Of a DNA stretch of 17,165 nt, positions 14,163-17,165 are shown piece after piece; within the stretch, counting starts at the first letter, position 1; each line of letters opens with the position of its first letter. The stretch comes from Bacillota bacterium (lineage in GTDB: Bacteria; Bacillota_E; JAJZYS01; JAJYTV01). The position numbers and the translations under genes were made by a program. Under the pieces are notes generated by a model. The model ran no database searches and was not told the DNA's origin. It saw only the letters and a list, made by a program, of their open reading frames with translations. The stretch is from positions 1-17,165 of the forward strand of contig JAJZVM010000082.1 of the NCBI GenBank assembly GCA_021845645.1, read 5' to 3'.

Positions 14163-15029
14163 TTGCGTCTCGGCAGCGTCGGACGCGGCGGCAGTGCCTT
14201 TGTCGTCGCTGTGGTCGGCGAGTCCTGGCTTGATCTGAGAGGAATCCTGCCCGCGGGCGACCTGCGGGCGCTGGACATGAAGGCGTTGATCGCGGCGTGG
14301 CCGTCGACGCGCCCTGTCATCGAGTCGGCCATCGCCTCCGGCCTTGGCCCCACCCTCCCGGCCGACCCGGCGCTGCTGGCGCCGCCGGTCGGGTCGCCGG
14401 GCAAGATCCTCTGCATCGGCCGCAACTACGCCCAGCATGCCATCGAGCAGCACGCGGCGGTGCCGCAGGCCCCGGAGATCTTCCTGAAACTATGCTCGAC
14501 GCTGCTCGAGCCCTACGGCGACATCGTGCTGCCGCCAGGCCTGCCGCAGGTGGACTTCGAGTCCGAACTCGTCGTCGTGATCGGCGCGGGCGGACGGGGG
14601 CTGCCGCGCGAACGCGGATTCGACGCGGTCTTCGGCTGGACCGTCGGCAACGACGTCTCGGTGCGATCGCTGCAGCATCGCGGCACCCAGTGGACCCCGG
14701 GAAAGAATTTCGACCGGACGGCGCCGCTCGGTCCGTATATCGTGACCCGCGACGAGCTGCCCGACCCCCGCGACTGCCGCGTCCACACGGAGCTCGCTGA
14801 GGGCGAGATGCAGACAGGGTATGTCCGTGAGATGCTGTTCGACATCCCGACACTTATTGAGGACATCTCGCGCTTCACCACCCTCGAGCCGGGCGACCTC
14901 ATCTTCACCGGCACGCCGCCAGGGGTCGGCGAGGGCCGCACTCCGCCGCGCTGGCTCGCTGCGGGGGATGTGCTGGTGAGCGCGGTGGAGGGCGTCGGCG
15001 CCCTGCGCAATCGCTGTGTCCAGGGTTAG
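14163..15029 (+). CDS. Fumarylacetoacetate hydrolase (FAH) family protein
   Basis: 288 residues from the TTG at 14163, the usual size for this family. After a small N-terminal domain (VVGESWLDL...) the catalytic domain shows ILCIGRNYAQHAIEQ, an acidic metal-site segment FESELVVVIGAGGRGLP, the signature WTVGNDVSVRSLQ, WTPGKNFDRTAPLGPYIV and the end FTGTPPGVGEGR. Members use Mg2+ or Ca2+ to hydrolyse, decarboxylate or isomerise 2-oxo/enol acids (for example 2-hydroxyhepta-2,4-diene-1,7-dioate isomerase, oxaloacetate decarboxylase or acylpyruvate hydrolase). The exact reaction cannot be told. It is separated from the oxidoreductase operon by a hairpin and overlaps the next gene by 14 bases. Confidence 0.87.
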   Translation: MRLGSVGRGGSAFVVAVVGESWLDLRGILPAGDLRALDMKALIAAWPSTRPVIESAIASGLGPTLPADPALLAPPVGSPGKILCIGRNYAQHAIEQHAAVPQAPEIFLKLCSTLLEPYGDIVLPPGLPQVDFESELVVVIGAGGRGLPRERGFDAVFGWTVGNDVSVRSLQHRGTQWTPGKNFDRTAPLGPYIVTRDELPDPRDCRVHTELAEGEMQTGYVREMLFDIPTLIEDISRFTTLEPGDLIFTGTPPGVGEGRTPPRWLAAGDVLVSAVEGVGALRNRCVQG

Positions 15030-17165
15030 CGCCGGGGCCGGCGAGGAGCTGCGGCTCGAGCTCGTGCGACGCTTCGGCAAGCGGTGCCTGACGGAAGGGG
15101 CCAAGGTGCGCCTTTACGGCTACGACGCCATGGGGACCGCCTTCGGTGTGCCGCTGGCCGTGGTCCAGGTCGAGAGCCCTCTCGAGATCCCCGAACTTGT
15201 CGGGCTGGTGCAAAGGCACGGCGGCCGGCTGGTCGCCCGCGGCGCGGGAACCGGCCTGAGCGGTGGCTCGGTGCCGCCGGACGGCGCTGTCGTCGTGTCG
15301 CTCGAGCGCATGCAGGAGATCGCAGGACCGGACGTCCTGCATCGCAGGATCCATGCCGGGGCGGGTGTCGTCAACGGCAGCCTCGACGCCCTGCTCGAGC
15401 CCTTTGGCCTCTTCTACCCACCCGACCCCGCGAGCTACCGCGTCTCGACGATCGGCGGCAACGTCGCCGAGAATGCCGGCGGTCCGCACGCCGTGAAGTA
15501 TGGCGTGACCGGCCAGCGGGTCGCGTCGATCGAACTGGCCGACGCCCAGGGGCGGCAGGGCAGACTGGCTGCAGGGCCATGGCAGGCGGGTCCGGACCTC
15601 GTGGCGCTCGTCACGGGCGCCGAGGGGACGCTTGGCGTCGTGAGTTCGGTCGAGCTCGCGCTCGAGGAACGGCCGGAGGCGGTCGTGACCATGCTCTTGA
15701 GTTTCGTCGAGATCGCCCAGGCCTCCGCCTGTGTCTCGGCCATCATCGCTTCCGGCCTCGTGCCCGCGACACTGGAGTTCATCGACCGGGCCACGATTGC
15801 GGCGGTCGAGGCGTGGGGCGTCGCCCGTTACCCGGCAGGCTCCGGGGCTGTGCTGCTGCTCGAGTTCGACGGCCGGGAGGCCGACGTGGAGGCGGAGGTC
15901 GTTCGGGCGCAGGCCATGGCCGCGGAGCACCAGGCGCTCTCATGCGAGACCGCGCGCCGGCAGGAGGAGCGCGACGCGCTCTGGCTCGGGCGACGCGGCG
16001 CCTACGCGGCGGTCGCGCGCTACGGCCGCCGGGTGCTGACGCAGGATGTCACGGTGCCGCGCGACAGGCTGACGGAGATGCTTGCGGCGGTGGACGAGAT
16101 CAGCGCGCGCTACGGCCTGCGCGCCGTGACGGTGGGCCATGCCGGCGACGGCAACCTGCACCCCGACTTCGCCTACGATCCCGACGACGCCGAGGAGAGC
16201 CGGCGGGTGCACCAGGCGAACCGCGAGGTGCTCGAAGCCTGCGTGCGCCTTGGCGGGTCGATCACTGGGGAACACGGCATCGGCACCGAGAAGCTGGATC
16301 AGCTCGAGATCATGTTCGGGCCGGCCGAACTCGGCCTGACCTGGGCGGTGCGCAGGGCGCTCGATCCGGACGGCCTGCTCAACCCCGGCAAGGCCGTGCC
16401 CGAGGCTCTGCGCGTCCCACCGCCCGAGCCGGAGGAGGGCACCGGCGAGGGCCCCGTGCGGGGGGCGGACGATCTGTTGCGGGCCGTGGCCGTGGCAAGG
16501 CGGGACCGCACGCGCCTCAGCCCCGATCTCTCCGGCCTGCGCACGATCGCTGTCTCGCTGCCGAACATGACGGCGCGCGTAGGTGCCGGAGCGACGGTAG
16601 AGGCGCTCGCGGAGGCGCTCGCGGGGACGAGCTTCTCGTTCGCGGTGCAGCCGCTTTGCGCGCAGACGTTCGCCGAACTGCTGGCCACGAACGACTACGG
16701 ACCCGAGGAGATATCCCAGGGCACCCTGCGACGCCATCTCCTGGCGGTCAGCTACGTGACAGGCTACGGCGAGCACGTGCGCTTCGGTCGCGACGTCGTG
16801 AAGAACGTCGCGGGCTACGACCTCTTCCGCCTGCTCATCGGCGGCGACGGACGCCTGGGCGTGCCGCTCGAGCTGACCGTCCGGCTTGCGCTGCGGCGCG
16901 AGACTGCGTGGTGGAGCCGCAGGGCGGGCCTGTTCGACTATGGCGGCGCCAAGGGTTTGCGCGGCCTGTTCGCCATGCCCGAAGGCGATGCCTACCGGCT
17001 GTACCTGCAGTCCGAGATCCCGCCGCAGGGCTTCGAGCCCGCGCCCCAGGCGGAAGCTGCACTTGCGGCGGTCCGGGCGGACCTCAGAGACCCCGCGGGC
17101 CTTTTCGACCTCGCGCTGCCCTGGCCGCAACTCCAGGAGGCGATCGCGGCCGTGGGCGAGCCGCC
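15016..17165 (+). CDS. GlcD-GlcE-like fusion, FAD-linked 2-hydroxyacid oxidase (3' end outside window)
   Basis: The frame runs from the GTG at 15016 to the window edge without a stop, at least 716 residues. The GTG is chosen because the N-terminal helix (EELRLELVRRFG) needs it; it has no strong ribosome-binding site. Residues 1-460 are a complete GlcD-type subunit: FAD-binding RGAGTGLSGG (75-84), GGNVAENAGG (147-156), TGAEGTLG (200-207), the active-site HAGDGNLHP (375-383), GEHGIG (418-423) and LNPGK (455-459). A Pro/Glu-rich linker of about 20 residues leads into a second domain with the GlcE hallmark VVKNVAGYD (595-603). Bacterial glycolate oxidase uses separate GlcD, GlcE and GlcF polypeptides; here D and E are joined. 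Substrate may be glycolate, D-lactate or another 2-hydroxyacid. Confidence 0.88.
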   Translation, partial: MSRVSAGAGEELRLELVRRFGKRCLTEGAKVRLYGYDAMGTAFGVPLAVVQVESPLEIPELVGLVQRHGGRLVARGAGTGLSGGSVPPDGAVVVSLERMQEIAGPDVLHRRIHAGAGVVNGSLDALLEPFGLFYPPDPASYRVSTIGGNVAENAGGPHAVKYGVTGQRVASIELADAQGRQGRLAAGPWQAGPDLVALVTGAEGTLGVVSSVELALEERPEAVVTMLLSFVEIAQASACVSAIIASGLVPATLEFIDRATIAAVEAWGVARYPAGSGAVLLLEFDGREADVEAEVVRAQAMAAEHQALSCETARRQEERDALWLGRRGAYAAVARYGRRVLTQDVTVPRDRLTEMLAAVDEISARYGLRAVTVGHAGDGNLHPDFAYDPDDAEESRRVHQANREVLEACVRLGGSITGEHGIGTEKLDQLEIMFGPAELGLTWAVRRALDPDGLLNPGKAVPEALRVPPPEPEEGTGEGPVRGADDLLRAVAVARRDRTRLSPDLSGLRTIAVSLPNMTARVGAGATVEALAEALAGTSFSFAVQPLCAQTFAELLATNDYGPEEISQGTLRRHLLAVSYVTGYGEHVRFGRDVVKNVAGYDLFRLLIGGDGRLGVPLELTVRLALRRETAWWSRRAGLFDYGGAKGLRGLFAMPEGDAYRLYLQSEIPPQGFEPAPQAEAALAAVRADLRDPAGLFDLALPWPQLQEAIAAVGEP

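Noticed and set aside
1..17165. CRISPR arrays, insertion sequences, tRNA genes, phage or toxin-antitoxin genes
   Set aside because: I saw no regularly spaced repeats, transposase motifs, tRNA-like cloverleafs or phage genes on either strand.

Overview
This is a bacterial chromosome segment of high GC content (about two thirds by eye). Every convincing gene lies on the + strand, and many neighbouring genes overlap by a few bases (ATGA junctions, or 8-14 nt overlaps). The gene content suggests a proteobacterium with flexible redox metabolism, such as a Rhodospirillales-like alpha- or a betaproteobacterium. It includes Hdr/Qmo-type membrane electron transfer, an NAD(P)H-linked 2-oxoacid:acceptor oxidoreductase and a glycolate-oxidase-type flavoprotein. 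No rRNA, tRNA or other taxonomic marker is present, so the assignment is tentative.

Layout. (1) Positions 1-2405 hold an Hdr/Qmo-like operon: the C-terminal part of an HdrA/QmoB-type iron-sulfur flavoprotein, an 83-residue winged-helix-like protein, and a QmoC-type fusion of an HdrC-like ferredoxin domain with an HdrE-like six-helix cytochrome b domain. A 16-bp hairpin follows directly. (2) A gene-poor stretch of about 720 bases leads to a methyl-accepting chemotaxis protein whose start is best placed at a TTG codon. (3) Positions 5332-8170 hold an MFS exporter, the C-terminal two thirds of an isochorismatase-family hydrolase that has lost its 5' end, and an unusual two-part protein ending in a class II aldolase/adducin domain. 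(4) Positions 8559-9275 encode a short-chain dehydrogenase in which Phe replaces the catalytic Tyr. (5) Positions 9698-14055 hold a compact five-gene operon for a five-subunit 2-oxoacid:acceptor oxidoreductase. Its subunits are a GltD-like FAD/NAD(P)H epsilon, gamma, a 2[4Fe-4S] ferredoxin delta, alpha and a TPP-binding beta. The composition matches the NADH-dependent phenylglyoxylate dehydrogenase type (PadEFGHI), but the substrate cannot be read from the sequence. A 15-bp hairpin ends it. (6) Positions 14163-17165 hold a fumarylacetoacetate-hydrolase-family gene and, overlapping its end, a glycolate-oxidase GlcD-GlcE fusion that runs off the window.

Working together (inference). The right half reads as a catabolic module: a FAD enzyme oxidises a 2-hydroxyacid to a 2-oxoacid, the five-subunit enzyme converts a 2-oxoacid to acyl-CoA, CO2 and NAD(P)H, and the FAH-family enzyme cleaves or isomerises a keto/enol intermediate. 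The HdrA/QmoC genes could pass low-potential electrons to the quinone pool. No experiment supports a link between the two halves. The gaps between transcription units (about 190-720 bases) show no convincing genes; with the truncated isochorismatase they give the middle of the window the look of a rearranged, partly decaying region.
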